From Gemmatales bacterium (GTDB lineage Bacteria > Planctomycetota > Planctomycetia > Gemmatales > HRBIN36): a DNA stretch of 58,566 nucleotides. The translations under genes were made by a program, and so were the position numbers. Every line of letters begins with the position of its first letter. Position 1 is the stretch's first letter. Below are positions 21,287-30,605 of this stretch, piece after piece. The notes under the pieces are model-generated. The model saw nothing but the letters and a program-made list of their open reading frames with translations, had not been told where the DNA came from and ran no database searches. Location of the stretch: positions 1 to 58,566 of the forward strand of contig JANXCQ010000027.1 of the NCBI GenBank assembly GCA_025060195.1. The letters run 5' to 3'.

Positions 21287-22555
21287 ATGCTCCAGGAAAC
21301 CGCAGGACTCGAAAGTACCAGCAAAGAAGCCTCACCCGTAACCGATTCCTCCACCCCCGCGCCCCACACGAGGCACGAACTGGCCATGGTCGCGCTTAGC
21401 AGCCTAGGTCACACCTTATGTCACATTGGCGAGCTCGCCATTACGGGCGCGCTCACCGCCATCCGCCGACAGTTCGACCTCGACCCGCGCCTCGTTACCT
21501 CTCTACCTTACCTTGGTTACGTATTATTGGGCTTAGGCGCTATTCCCACCGGTTTAGCTGTGGACCGCTGGGGCTCTGGTCGCGTCCTGAAATGGTACTT
21601 CTTCGCCCTTACCGTTGCGGCCGCCTTAGTTGCCCTGGCGAACAGTCCGCTGTCGCTCTTTATTGCTCTGACCATATTAGGCACCGTGCTTAGTGTCTAT
21701 CATCCTGCAGGGATTGCGCTACTTGCCAGTGGTGTTCGACGCCGCGAATGGGCCCTCGGAGTTAATGGCGTGGCGGGCAGCATCGGTGTGGCGGTCGGGC
21801 CTTTTCTGGGGGCCCTCTGGACCGGCCTTGGCTACTGGCAAGGGGCATTTTGGACAATCGCACTTATCAGCCTGCTTGCCGGCTACCTGATGCGTCCCTT
21901 AAGCAAACCACTTCCCATCTCGAGTGGCTCTAAGTCTACCCACGACCAGAACTCGGTCCAACTTATTAACCGCCCGCTCCCCTGGATAGCTATTGCTTTA
22001 CTTTATCTCTGCATGGTACTGGGAGGACTTAATTATCGTGTGTTAGTCACCGCTTTACCTATACACTTAACAGGCGACGCCACTCAAGCCCAGGCCTTCG
22101 CTAAAGGAGGGCTATTTATTTTTGCGATTTTGCTAGCTGGCACCATCGGCCAATATGGCAGCGGATGCCTGGCGCAGCGCTTCGGGCCGCTTCCGATCTA
22201 TACCCTCGCCGTCCTCCTCATGGCTCCGCTCGCCGCAGGTTTGGCCTCCGTCAACCACATGGTGCTCACTATACCTATAGCTGCCGGCCTTGCGGTCGCC
22301 CTCTTTGCCCAACAGCCGGTCGAGAACAGTCTCCTGGCGGAGGGCACATCAGCACGCCGATGGGGACTGTCATATGGAGCGAAATTTGCCCTCACCTTTG
22401 GCATCGGTGCGCTTGGCGCGCCTCTCGTCGGTTTCATCTGGCACTATACTGCTAAGCCCAGCATCGCTTTTTGGCTCATCACGAGCTCTGGCCTAATCAT
22501 GTTAGCGGCACTAAGCGTCTTTCGTTACTTACGTCGTCGCTTCATGAATGGCTAG
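21287..22555 (+). CDS. Major facilitator superfamily transporter
   Basis: The 422-aa membrane protein has about twelve hydrophobic helices and typical MFS features: a first-half loop AVDRWGSGRVLKW matching the D-R-x-G-R motif between helices 2 and 3, and a GVAVGPFLGALWTGLGYW segment in helix 5. The region LGHTLCHIGELAI and the helix order recall fosmidomycin-resistance-type exporters, but specificity is inference only. The start at 21287 leaves a polar 30-residue N-terminus, and a later start is possible. It is separated by 69 bp from nfo upstream and 47 bp from the S9 peptidase downstream. Confidence 0.86.
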   Translation: MLQETAGLESTSKEASPVTDSSTPAPHTRHELAMVALSSLGHTLCHIGELAITGALTAIRRQFDLDPRLVTSLPYLGYVLLGLGAIPTGLAVDRWGSGRVLKWYFFALTVAAALVALANSPLSLFIALTILGTVLSVYHPAGIALLASGVRRREWALGVNGVAGSIGVAVGPFLGALWTGLGYWQGAFWTIALISLLAGYLMRPLSKPLPISSGSKSTHDQNSVQLINRPLPWIAIALLYLCMVLGGLNYRVLVTALPIHLTGDATQAQAFAKGGLFIFAILLAGTIGQYGSGCLAQRFGPLPIYTLAVLLMAPLAAGLASVNHMVLTIPIAAGLAVALFAQQPVENSLLAEGTSARRWGLSYGAKFALTFGIGALGAPLVGFIWHYTAKPSIAFWLITSSGLIMLAALSVFRYLRRRFMNG

Positions 22556-22602
22556 TGCTAGGATCTTATGCAGGGCATGCCCTATGAGCCTCGGAGCCTG
22601 CT

Positions 22603-24447
22603 ATGAACATACCCCACTATAGCATCGAACGATTTCTCAACATCCAAGCCGCCAGTTCTCCCACATTTTCTCCGGACGGACATTATCTGGCATTCCTGAC
22701 AAACATCACGGGACTCTCTCAGGTCTGGCAAGTCCCTATAATTGGTGGCTGGCCCACGCGCCTAACTTTCACACAAGAAAGCGTTCGGGGCGTCTGGTAT
22801 AGCCCAGTCAGTCATGAACTTATCTTCTCGCAAGACACTGGTGGCAACGAACGCACCCAGTTGTTCCACTTGCGGGGTGTAGGCGTGGCTGCCGAGCACG
22901 GACTCACCGATGGCTGGGATTATTACGATCTCAGTCGATCTCCCGAAGCCATCCACCTCTTCGGTGCCTGGCGCCGCGACGGGAAATGGGTTTGCTTCGC
23001 AGCCAATCGCCTGAAACCTGACCGTTTCGATATCTATATTCAGGGTGCCGCTCCAAACACTGAACCGACGTTAGTGCAGACCGGTCCTGGCGGTTATTAT
23101 GTGCCAGTCAGTTTTTCTCCTGATGGTCGATCCGTTTTGGTCAGCCGACCGGAGTCGAATTATAATCAAGACCTATATCTGTTAGACCTCTCCACAAAGC
23201 AAGCACGGCACTTGACACCGCACCAGGGCCATGCTCAATATGAGTCGCCTCGTTTCAGTCCAGATGGTAAGTTTATCTACTGCGTCAGTACTCATGGCGG
23301 CCGGGATCTTTTGGCATTAGCACGCATCGAACTGAGCACGGGTAAGCTCGAATATATTCACGAATCCCCCCATGAAATTGAGGCTGTCGAGCTGGCGCTT
23401 CGAGGTCCTTGGCTGGCTTGGTTGGAAAACCAAGACGGCCGATCGGTCTTAGTTTGTGCCCACCGCGAGAATCTGACTAAGCGATTTTCGCCCCACCTGC
23501 CTTTGGGCACAATTTCACAACTGGAATTCTCTCCCGATGGCTCTAAGCTCGCATTCGTCTTCAACGGGCCTAGATATAATCCGGATATTTGGCTATTAGA
23601 TCTGAATACTCAGCAAGCTAAACAGCTAACGTTCAGCAGCCGTGCGGGCATCCCGTTTAGCACTCTTGTGGAGCCAGAATTAGTTCGTTATAAGAGCTTC
23701 GATGGACTCACTATACCCGCTTGGTACTACGCCCCGCGCGATGTTGAATCCAAGCGCCTGCCTCCCGTGATCGTTTATCCTCACGGTGGCCCCGAAAGTC
23801 AAACCCGACCCGAATTTAGCGCTCTGTTCCAATATTTTCTCCAAGCGGGCTACGGTATCTTTGCGCCTAATTTTCGTGGTTCTTCGGGCTATGGCTTACA
23901 CTATATGAACTTAGACAATGTCACCAAACGTTTGGACGCCGTGAAAGATGTGATCTGGGGTGTCTATTGGCTGCGCGATCAAAAGAAAGCTGACCCTAGA
24001 CGTATTGCCATCTATGGTGGTAGCTACGGCGGATTTATCGTCCTCGCATGTGTCACCCGATATCCCGAGCTATTTGCTGCGGGGATTAGTGTCGTCGGCA
24101 TCGCAAATTTTGTCACGTTCCTAGAAAATACTGGACCGTATCGCCGGGCTCACCGCGAAGCCGAGTATGGCAACTTGCGCGAACACCGAACTTTCTTGGA
24201 GGAAATTAGTCCCATTCGCCACGTGGACAAAATTCAATGTCCCATGATGATTATTCACGGTGCCAATGATCCCCGCGTCCCGATTGGCGAAGCGGAACAA
24301 ATCATCGCCGCCCTGAGAAAGAGGAATATTCCCGTAGAGTATCTACGCTATGAAGATGAAGGCCACGGCTTAGCTAAGCTGAAGAATCGCTTAGATGCTT
24401 ATCCGAAAATGGTGAATTTCCTAGATAAGTACGTGAAAGCTAAATAA
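22603..24447 (+). CDS. S9 family serine peptidase (acylaminoacyl/prolyl oligopeptidase type)
   Basis: Cleaves peptides; no signal peptide is visible, so probably cytoplasmic. The 614-aa protein has an N-terminal beta-propeller with repeated FSPDG motifs (residues about 20-330) and a C-terminal alpha/beta hydrolase domain. The catalytic triad is visible as Ser in YGGSYGGF (about residue 472), Asp in HGANDPRVP (about 555) and His in DEGHGLAKL (about 587). HGGPES marks the oxyanion region. It is followed 10 bp later by the HD-domain gene, so the two likely share a message. Confidence 0.93.
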   Translation: MNIPHYSIERFLNIQAASSPTFSPDGHYLAFLTNITGLSQVWQVPIIGGWPTRLTFTQESVRGVWYSPVSHELIFSQDTGGNERTQLFHLRGVGVAAEHGLTDGWDYYDLSRSPEAIHLFGAWRRDGKWVCFAANRLKPDRFDIYIQGAAPNTEPTLVQTGPGGYYVPVSFSPDGRSVLVSRPESNYNQDLYLLDLSTKQARHLTPHQGHAQYESPRFSPDGKFIYCVSTHGGRDLLALARIELSTGKLEYIHESPHEIEAVELALRGPWLAWLENQDGRSVLVCAHRENLTKRFSPHLPLGTISQLEFSPDGSKLAFVFNGPRYNPDIWLLDLNTQQAKQLTFSSRAGIPFSTLVEPELVRYKSFDGLTIPAWYYAPRDVESKRLPPVIVYPHGGPESQTRPEFSALFQYFLQAGYGIFAPNFRGSSGYGLHYMNLDNVTKRLDAVKDVIWGVYWLRDQKKADPRRIAIYGGSYGGFIVLACVTRYPELFAAGISVVGIANFVTFLENTGPYRRAHREAEYGNLREHRTFLEEISPIRHVDKIQCPMMIIHGANDPRVPIGEAEQIIAALRKRNIPVEYLRYEDEGHGLAKLKNRLDAYPKMVNFLDKYVKAK

Positions 24448-24457
24448 AGGAACGGAG

Positions 24458-25045
24458 ATGAAGTCGCGTGAGGAGGCCTGGCAGCTGGTAAAAGAATACA
24501 CAAGCAATCCAGCTCTTATTCGCCACATGCTGGCTGTGGAATATGCCATGCGCGCCTATGCGCGCAGGCTCGGCGAGAACGAAGAACTCTGGGGTATCGT
24601 CGGCTTACTTCATGATTTTGACTATGAACGCTGGCCTAACCCTCCGGATCATCCCTTACGGGGAGCGGAAATTCTCCGCGAACGAGGCTGGTCTGATGAA
24701 ATTATTTATGCGATCAAGTCCCATGCCGACTATCTCCCTGACTGTCCCCGCATTCGACCGGTTGAAAAAGCGCTATATGCGTGTGACGAACTCTGCGGCT
24801 TCATTTTCGCCTGTGCCTTAGTGCGTCCTGATGGCATTCTAAGTCTCACTGCGGATAGTGTGCTCAAGAAACTGAAACAGAAAGGTTTCGCCGCTAAGGT
24901 TAATCGCGAGGACATATACCGCGGCGCACGGGATTTAGGCGTTGAATTGAAGGAGCACATTCAATTCCTTATTGAAGCCCTAAAACCGCATGCTGCCGAA
25001 TTGGGCCTCACGGGCCGACCGGAAGATTCCACCACTTCCCCGTAG
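24458..25045 (+). CDS. HD-domain phosphohydrolase
   Basis: A 195-aa protein with an HD metal-binding domain. The pattern is His in RHMLAVEYAMRAYA, the HD pair in LLHDFDYERW (about residue 52), a second His-containing helix HPLRGAEIL, IKSHADYLPDC and an Asp in YACDELCGF. This combination is the HDIG-type family often annotated as 'HDIG domain-containing'. The substrate, probably a nucleotide or phosphate ester, is unknown. GGAACGGAG precedes the ATG. It lies between the S9 peptidase and a prenyltransferase-fold protein. Confidence 0.87.
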   Translation: MKSREEAWQLVKEYTSNPALIRHMLAVEYAMRAYARRLGENEELWGIVGLLHDFDYERWPNPPDHPLRGAEILRERGWSDEIIYAIKSHADYLPDCPRIRPVEKALYACDELCGFIFACALVRPDGILSLTADSVLKKLKQKGFAAKVNREDIYRGARDLGVELKEHIQFLIEALKPHAAELGLTGRPEDSTTSP

Positions 25046-25102
25046 AGCACTATCTAACGCGTAACCTGTATATGATTGCCTTACTATGCCAGGTGGCTCA
25101 CC

Positions 25103-26152
25103 ATGGAAATACAGTTGCCAGTTAAGCAATCGGGTAATGCATACAGCCAGTTTCTGGAGGCTACACTTCGCCTTGGCATGCAGTGTGTGCCTGAAACTAT
25201 TCGTCGCCGCGCCGTTCAGTTTGTACGTAGGAAGCAAACTCCTCAAGGGGGCTTTCGCGGTCGTAGCCTGGAGCCTGACATTTATTACTCTGCTTTTGCC
25301 TTGCGTGTTCTGAACCTCTCGGGCGAACTAAACGGGCAATATCTTCAGCCAACTTGCTCTTGGTTAGCTCAGCTAGGCCTGCCCTCCCAAAATCTGGTGA
25401 ACCTCTATAGCTATTGCCACTGTCTTGTAACCTTAGCAGAATCCAACGACTCCAAGTTAGTTCTTATCTGGCGCCAAGCTCAGGATACATTGCCTAGGTT
25501 GTTGGGTAATTATCGCACGCAGCAAGGCGGTTTTGCCGCTCGTCCCGGGGACTCGCACCCTACCACTTATCAAACCTTCCTTGCTTTATTGTGCTACGAC
25601 TTAGTAAACCAATCGCCGCCAAATCCTGAACAAATCACATCCTGGCTGATGAGTCAGCGGCGGCCTGACGGCGGTTTTGCTGACCACGAACTCGCCCCAC
25701 TCAGTGCTACTAACCCCACCGCGGCCGCACTAGCTAGTTTATTTATGACAGGTGGTATATCCGACGAACTCCGTGAACAAGTCATTAGATTTCTCCTGCA
25801 TCTCTACGTTCCCCATCTGGGATTTCGTGCTCATACTCGCACTCCCATACCTGATCTTCTTTCGACATTCACTGCCCTTTGGACTCTATGGCAACTAGGG
25901 GCATTTAATCTGTTTGACATCGAGCAGCTATATTACAGTATTGCCGCCTATCAACACTCCTGCGGCGGATTTTTTGCTCACCTGGCAGATTCACTAAGCG
26001 GACAAGCGGCCTCAGAAGAATCGCTTGAGGCTGATCTGGATGTAGAATACACGTTCTACGGCCTGGCCAGCCTTTCGTTATTAACGCTGCACCGTCGAAG
26101 GGAAAATATGAACCTGCTCACGACGGCACATCAAAACGACAAGGGGACTTAG
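25103..26152 (+). CDS. Prenyltransferase / squalene-cyclase-fold protein
   Basis: A 349-aa protein built of alpha-alpha repeats, each marked by a glycine-rich turn: TPQGGFRGR, TQQGGFAARPG, PDGGFADHE and SCGGFFAH. This is the repeat signature of the barrel shared by protein prenyltransferase beta subunits and terpene cyclases. The segment DLDVEYTFYGLASLSLL resembles the zinc-binding end of the beta subunits of geranylgeranyl transferase, with Asp and Tyr-Phe but no clear Cys. I chose the ATG at 25103, preceded by AGGTGG, over 25076. Bacterial members are poorly characterised, and enzymatic activity is not assured. Confidence 0.78.
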   Translation: MEIQLPVKQSGNAYSQFLEATLRLGMQCVPETIRRRAVQFVRRKQTPQGGFRGRSLEPDIYYSAFALRVLNLSGELNGQYLQPTCSWLAQLGLPSQNLVNLYSYCHCLVTLAESNDSKLVLIWRQAQDTLPRLLGNYRTQQGGFAARPGDSHPTTYQTFLALLCYDLVNQSPPNPEQITSWLMSQRRPDGGFADHELAPLSATNPTAAALASLFMTGGISDELREQVIRFLLHLYVPHLGFRAHTRTPIPDLLSTFTALWTLWQLGAFNLFDIEQLYYSIAAYQHSCGGFFAHLADSLSGQAASEESLEADLDVEYTFYGLASLSLLTLHRRRENMNLLTTAHQNDKGT

Positions 26153-26154
26153 TC

Positions 26155-29100
26155 ATGTTGAGAAGATGTACATATATATTCACGGCAATGCTCGTCCTAC
26201 TTGCCACGATCAACGCTCAAAGGTCGGCTAGAGAAGCGATCAAAACTTTTCGCATCGCCGATGGATTGGAGTGGCATCTGTTCGCCAGCGAGCCGATGTT
26301 TACGAATCCCACCTGCATAGATGTTGATCACAAAGGGCGTGTCTGGGTCTGTGAGTCAGTGAACTATCGCTGCCGCTTACGCAATCAACCTCTCAACAGG
26401 CCGGCCGGAGATCGAATCGTAGTGCTTGAAGATGCTGACGGTGATGGCCGCGCTGATCGCGCAACCACCTTTTATCAGTTCTCTGATTTCGTAGCTCCAC
26501 TAGGTATTGCAGTTGCGCCCTATCCCGACAAGCCAGGACAGCGCATTTATGTTTGCCACTCACCTTACATTTATCTTTTTGAGGATACTAATGATGATTT
26601 GCAGGCGGATGATAAGCCCAGAATATTAGTCCAGGGTTTTCGTGGATACGACCATGATCACGGGGTACATGGAATTCATTTCGGGGCCGATGGCAAACTA
26701 TATTTCACTTGCGGTGATGCTGGTATTGATGGGATACGCGACCGGTGGGGCAAAGTCTGGAAAACTAATAGTACGGATTGCCGTGCGGGGACAGTCTGGC
26801 GGTGCGACCCCGAAGGCGCTAATCTAGAGATGCTTGCCCATAATTTTCGCAACCAGTACGAGCCGGCTATAGATAGTTTTGGTACTTTATTCGTCTCGGA
26901 TAACGATGATGATGGTAGCCAGCAGAGCAGAATCTGCCATGTCTTATTCGGGGGCAACTATGGTTATTGGCCGCGCGGGCCGAGAGAATCTCATTGGCAT
27001 GAAGAACAGCCTGGCGTCGTGCATAAAGTATTACGCACATGGTTCGGCTCACCCACAGGTATGGCTTGGTATGAAGGGAACATGATTCCCTGGACCGGCG
27101 GACGGAATGCCAAGGAGTATTATGGCCGACTATTGCACACTGACGCCGGCCCACGACAGGTACGCATTTATTATGTTCGCATCAAGGGCTCAGGTTTTGA
27201 TATAGATCGTGAAGATATAGTTACCTCAGAGGACAATTGGTTTAGGCCTTCCGATATCTGCGTGGCTCCCGACGGCTCGATTTTTGTCAGCGACTGGTAT
27301 GATCCGGGCGTTGGTGGTCATGGGATGGGAGACACAGCGCGCGGACGCATATACCGATTAACATCTAAGGGACAGCTGACCTATCGGATACGACCACCGG
27401 ACTACTCTCATGAACATGGCATTCTTGTAGCACTGAGATCACCGAACCTTGCAACGCGCTTCGGAGGTTGGCAGGCCGCACAACGCTTAGATACGAATCA
27501 TTTAGCTCGACTACTATGCAAGGAAATAGAGAAGGAAAGTGATCTGACAGTATGCGCTCGCCTGGCCTGGCTGCTTACTCGAACTGATGACTGGTATGAA
27601 TATTGGCCTCTCCTTGCCCAAAAGAGTGATGATGTTCGCTGGCTAATGATGCTGGTCAGGATAGCTAAAGACCGTGCTGGCAAGCTTTATCAAGCTCCCC
27701 AAAAGATACAGCACTGGCTAGAAAGCCAAATTCGAGCAGAAACGCCATTACCCGTGTTACGGGAGATAGCACTAGCTCTGCGCGATGAAACACCCCAGTA
27801 CGCTAAACCCATGATCTATAAACTGGCCCGTCTCTATCCTGGTCAGGAACATTTTTATTTAGTGTCGCTGGGCATAGCAGTCGGGCATTATGATGCCGCA
27901 AGACGGCAGGTTCTCTTAGAAGATTTTGAAAAGTTTTTCCCGACATGGGATGAACGCAGTCTAGATTTGATCTGGGAATGGCGGCCACCGCAAGTGATCG
28001 CTCAGTTAGATAAATACATCTTGAATACACGTTTGCCGTTGGAACAACGGCAACGCCTGGTGGATGTCTTAGCCCATACTGACGGTACGTCAGGTGGAGA
28101 GGTCATGTTACGCGTACTAACTGCTCCAGAGCCTGCCATACGAGGTCGGGCGCTGCATTGGTGCAAGTTGTACCTGCCGACTAAATGGTCATCGCTGCGT
28201 ACCAGTCGGCAGCTAGAATTGCTTATCAACGATTGGCTCGAACGGCAGAACTTAGCAGCCTCGGCGATGGAACTTATTACCTCACTGGAATCCGAAGCCT
28301 GGATACCTAAGCTTAGTGCCCTTGCTGCCAAGGAGCAAAATCCCGTGGATTTGCGTCGTCAAGCCTTGGAGACTCTAGGCGCCATTCGCTCACCGCAGGC
28401 TAGCGAGGCATTGGCAAGGTTCTTATCTAGTCCCGACTTAGCTAAGACGGCAATTAACTCCTTAGGTCGGCAGGGAACATCGAATGCCCTGAGGATTTTG
28501 ACAATTGCATTGCGGAGCAAGGATCAAGAGTGGGAAATCAAGATGGATATTGTCGCGGCACTCGCATCATTTCGCGCCGGTGCATTGTGGCTGCTGGAGC
28601 ACATTCAAGAATTGGAAGCACCCGTGCGGGCGGAAGCGATTCGTTGGTTACGTAATAGTCCCTTTCAAGACTTACGCAATAAGGCCTTAATAATGTTTCC
28701 TGTAACAAAATTAAGTCCTCAACGGCTCCCTGAGATCGCTCAACTAGTACTCCGTCGTGGGGACGTTCAGAACGGCAAACGGCTCTTTTTTGAAAATAAA
28801 GACCTAGGCTGCTCACGGTGTCATGTTGTGAATGGTCAAGGAGGTAAGATTGGCCCGGAGCTTAGCACAATCGGATCGAAAGCGAGTAAGGAAAATCTGT
28901 ACGAATCCATCCTGTACCCGGATCGGGCTATTGCAGACCAGTTTATTCAGTGGCTTGTCGAAACTAAGCAGGGCGTTGCCGTGCAGGGTATCCTGGTTGA
29001 AGAAACGCCTAATTACTTAGTCTTGCGGGATGCGAACGGAAAGGACTGGAAAATTACGAAGCAGGACATTATGGAACGCATCAAAAGTCCTCGTTCGCTG

Positions 29101-29199
29101 ATGCCGAGCGACCTCGTTCAATACATGAGTGAACAGGACTTGGTGGACTTGGTTGAATTCCTCCAGACTCTGCGGTCTAGTCCGGAAAAGAAGCCTTAG
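26155..29199 (+). CDS. PVC-type membrane-bound dehydrogenase with HEAT region and C-terminal heme-binding CxxCH
   Basis: The 1014-aa protein begins with a signal peptide (CTYIFTAMLVLLATINAQRS). A long beta-propeller follows, of the 'putative membrane-bound dehydrogenase' type (residues about 35-410; VWVCESVNYR, DADGDGRADRATTF, HGVHGIHFGADGKLY, FVSDNDDDGSQQSR, FVSDWYDPGVGGH). Next comes a HEAT-like helical region (about 420-850). The C-terminal cytochrome c domain has CSRCH near residue 886 and an axial Met candidate in the LMPSDL segment. This architecture is a hallmark of planctomycetes and verrucomicrobia. It is periplasmic and probably oxidises a sugar or alcohol, passing electrons to the heme; the substrate is unknown. 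Confidence 0.92.
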   Translation: MLRRCTYIFTAMLVLLATINAQRSAREAIKTFRIADGLEWHLFASEPMFTNPTCIDVDHKGRVWVCESVNYRCRLRNQPLNRPAGDRIVVLEDADGDGRADRATTFYQFSDFVAPLGIAVAPYPDKPGQRIYVCHSPYIYLFEDTNDDLQADDKPRILVQGFRGYDHDHGVHGIHFGADGKLYFTCGDAGIDGIRDRWGKVWKTNSTDCRAGTVWRCDPEGANLEMLAHNFRNQYEPAIDSFGTLFVSDNDDDGSQQSRICHVLFGGNYGYWPRGPRESHWHEEQPGVVHKVLRTWFGSPTGMAWYEGNMIPWTGGRNAKEYYGRLLHTDAGPRQVRIYYVRIKGSGFDIDREDIVTSEDNWFRPSDICVAPDGSIFVSDWYDPGVGGHGMGDTARGRIYRLTSKGQLTYRIRPPDYSHEHGILVALRSPNLATRFGGWQAAQRLDTNHLARLLCKEIEKESDLTVCARLAWLLTRTDDWYEYWPLLAQKSDDVRWLMMLVRIAKDRAGKLYQAPQKIQHWLESQIRAETPLPVLREIALALRDETPQYAKPMIYKLARLYPGQEHFYLVSLGIAVGHYDAARRQVLLEDFEKFFPTWDERSLDLIWEWRPPQVIAQLDKYILNTRLPLEQRQRLVDVLAHTDGTSGGEVMLRVLTAPEPAIRGRALHWCKLYLPTKWSSLRTSRQLELLINDWLERQNLAASAMELITSLESEAWIPKLSALAAKEQNPVDLRRQALETLGAIRSPQASEALARFLSSPDLAKTAINSLGRQGTSNALRILTIALRSKDQEWEIKMDIVAALASFRAGALWLLEHIQELEAPVRAEAIRWLRNSPFQDLRNKALIMFPVTKLSPQRLPEIAQLVLRRGDVQNGKRLFFENKDLGCSRCHVVNGQGGKIGPELSTIGSKASKENLYESILYPDRAIADQFIQWLVETKQGVAVQGILVEETPNYLVLRDANGKDWKITKQDIMERIKSPRSLMPSDLVQYMSEQDLVDLVEFLQTLRSSPEKKP

Positions 29200-29323
29200 T
29201 GACGTCGGTCACCTAAAACCATCGACAGAGAAGAAAAGAATTGTTTACTACTATGAGGCAGGATTTTATTCAATATGATGCGAATGTTCGCTATGGCCTT
29301 ATGTAACCCCTGCGGAGGTAAAG

Positions 29324-29716
29324 ATGATTGATTTTGACAAACAAGGAGGATTGATTCCAGTGATAGCACAAGATGCGGAAACTGGTGAGGTATTGATGCT
29401 CGCATGGATGAATCGTGAGGCTTGGGAGGAGACACTGCGCACCGGGCGGGCTTGTTATTATAGCCGCAGTCGCCATAGGCTTTGGCGTAAAGGAGAAGAA
29501 AGCGGTCACTGGCAGGAGGTTATTAGCATCCATTTAGATTGTGATGGGGATACCTTACTTCTGAAAGTTAGGCAGCTGGGCGGGGCTGCCTGTCACACAG
29601 GTTACCGAAGCTGCTTCCATCGCCGTTATGAGGCAGGCGAGTGGCACATCATCGGAGAACGCGTCTTTGATCCGGAGCAGGTATATAAGAAATCTTCGGG
29701 GAGCTCACCCATCTGA
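29324..29716 (+). CDS. hisI: Phosphoribosyl-AMP cyclohydrolase
   Basis: Third step of histidine synthesis: opens the adenine ring of PR-AMP. The 130-aa protein is the stand-alone type without the HisE pyrophosphatase domain. It shows [50 protein letters not shown] (metal-binding acids) and [13 protein letters not shown] (zinc-binding Cys). A strong GGAGGT site precedes the ATG. It is not in a his operon here: the neighbours are a PVC dehydrogenase and a gene-free gap. Confidence 0.95.
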   Translation: MIDFDKQGGLIPVIAQDAETGEVLMLAWMNREAWEETLRTGRACYYSRSRHRLWRKGEESGHWQEVISIHLDCDGDTLLLKVRQLGGAACHTGYRSCFHRRYEAGEWHIIGERVFDPEQVYKKSSGSSPI

Positions 29717-30605
29717 CTAGTAACTGCAAAGATGCATGACTGTAACTTAGCTGAATTAGTTAGCTAGTTGATGGTTGCATATATTAGCCTCTACAAACAG
29801 TGCGACCCGGGCGATTAGAAAAACCTGATACCAAGTATCTAGTTTCTCAATGTCCCATTTAGGAATTGAATGAAAGCAACGCTTAGGCAATTGTCTAGTA
29901 TGTTATAACGCGAGGACTATTACATGGCCTAGTGACACTATCTAGGCTGGTCTCGTATGATTTAGCCAAAATGTTATTCGACCGTACACAGACAGAGAGA
30001 GCCGATGTCCTAACAGACATTTTGAGAGCATCAGTTACCTTGCTTACCATAAAAAACGGGCGGAACATCAACGTAGCATAGGAAATACTCATGATAATGC
30101 AAATAAGGAGAGGATAAACTTTCGTGAGTAATAGAGCATGTGCAGAGTCAACATTGCACTCTCGGATACCCGTGAGTATGACTACCACGTTGGCTGTTGC
30201 GATGGCAAAGGCTGTACAGCATCGCATGAAAACGCAAGGCTCTTAGCGAGGCGCAAGGTGACCTTAGGCCCTTGACGCATGATTTGGAGGGAGCTATGAA
30301 CCAGGCTGATTCTGCCACCATTCAACTATGCTCAGATTATAGGCATCTGAAATAGCATCAACAGGAACGCCAAACTGTATTATTTGGAGACTAATATCCA
30401 TGTTGGCTGCTAGTCCGTGAAAAGATGACTGACTACTAATTAAGTCTGGCCGAATTTCGGACTTAATTTTGTACGATTGAGCGCCTTGGCGTTAGATAGA
30501 ATAATTTGGCTTGTTCGTGAGCTATGGATCAAACTTTGAGGTTGGCCAGGGAAAGCTTAGGATGTTGATAGGACTTATACTTAGAGCCAGCTGCGACCTA
30601 AGCGG
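29717..30605. other. Gene-free gap with a terminator-like hairpin
   Basis: About 890 bp between hisI (plus) and the PpiC gene (minus). No convincing gene: only short frames, including one of about 40 codons from a GTG at 30124 and a short one from an ATG at 30296 that has a GGAGGGAG site but stops after 19 codons. No tRNA found. The hairpin at 30438-30468 is listed separately. Confidence 0.45.
30438..30468. terminator. Terminator-like hairpin between convergent genes
   Basis: AATTAAGT (30438-30445) pairs with ACTTAATT (30461-30468), and CCGA/TCGG extends the stem inside after a four-base bulge. Two more T residues follow on the plus strand. The A/T-rich arms give T-runs in both directions, so it could serve as a bidirectional terminator between hisI and the convergent ppiC-like gene, although it is about 140 nt from the nearest stop codon. 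Confidence 0.4.

Noticed and set aside
30124..30243. Plus-strand frame of about 40 codons with a GTG start and a distant AGGAG
   Set aside because: The ribosome-binding site is too far, the composition is not typical and no family is recognised.
30296..30355. Short plus-strand frame with a strong GGAGGGAG site and an ATG
   Set aside because: It stops after 19 codons; the continuation in the same frame holds further stops. It may be a relic, but there is nothing to match it to.
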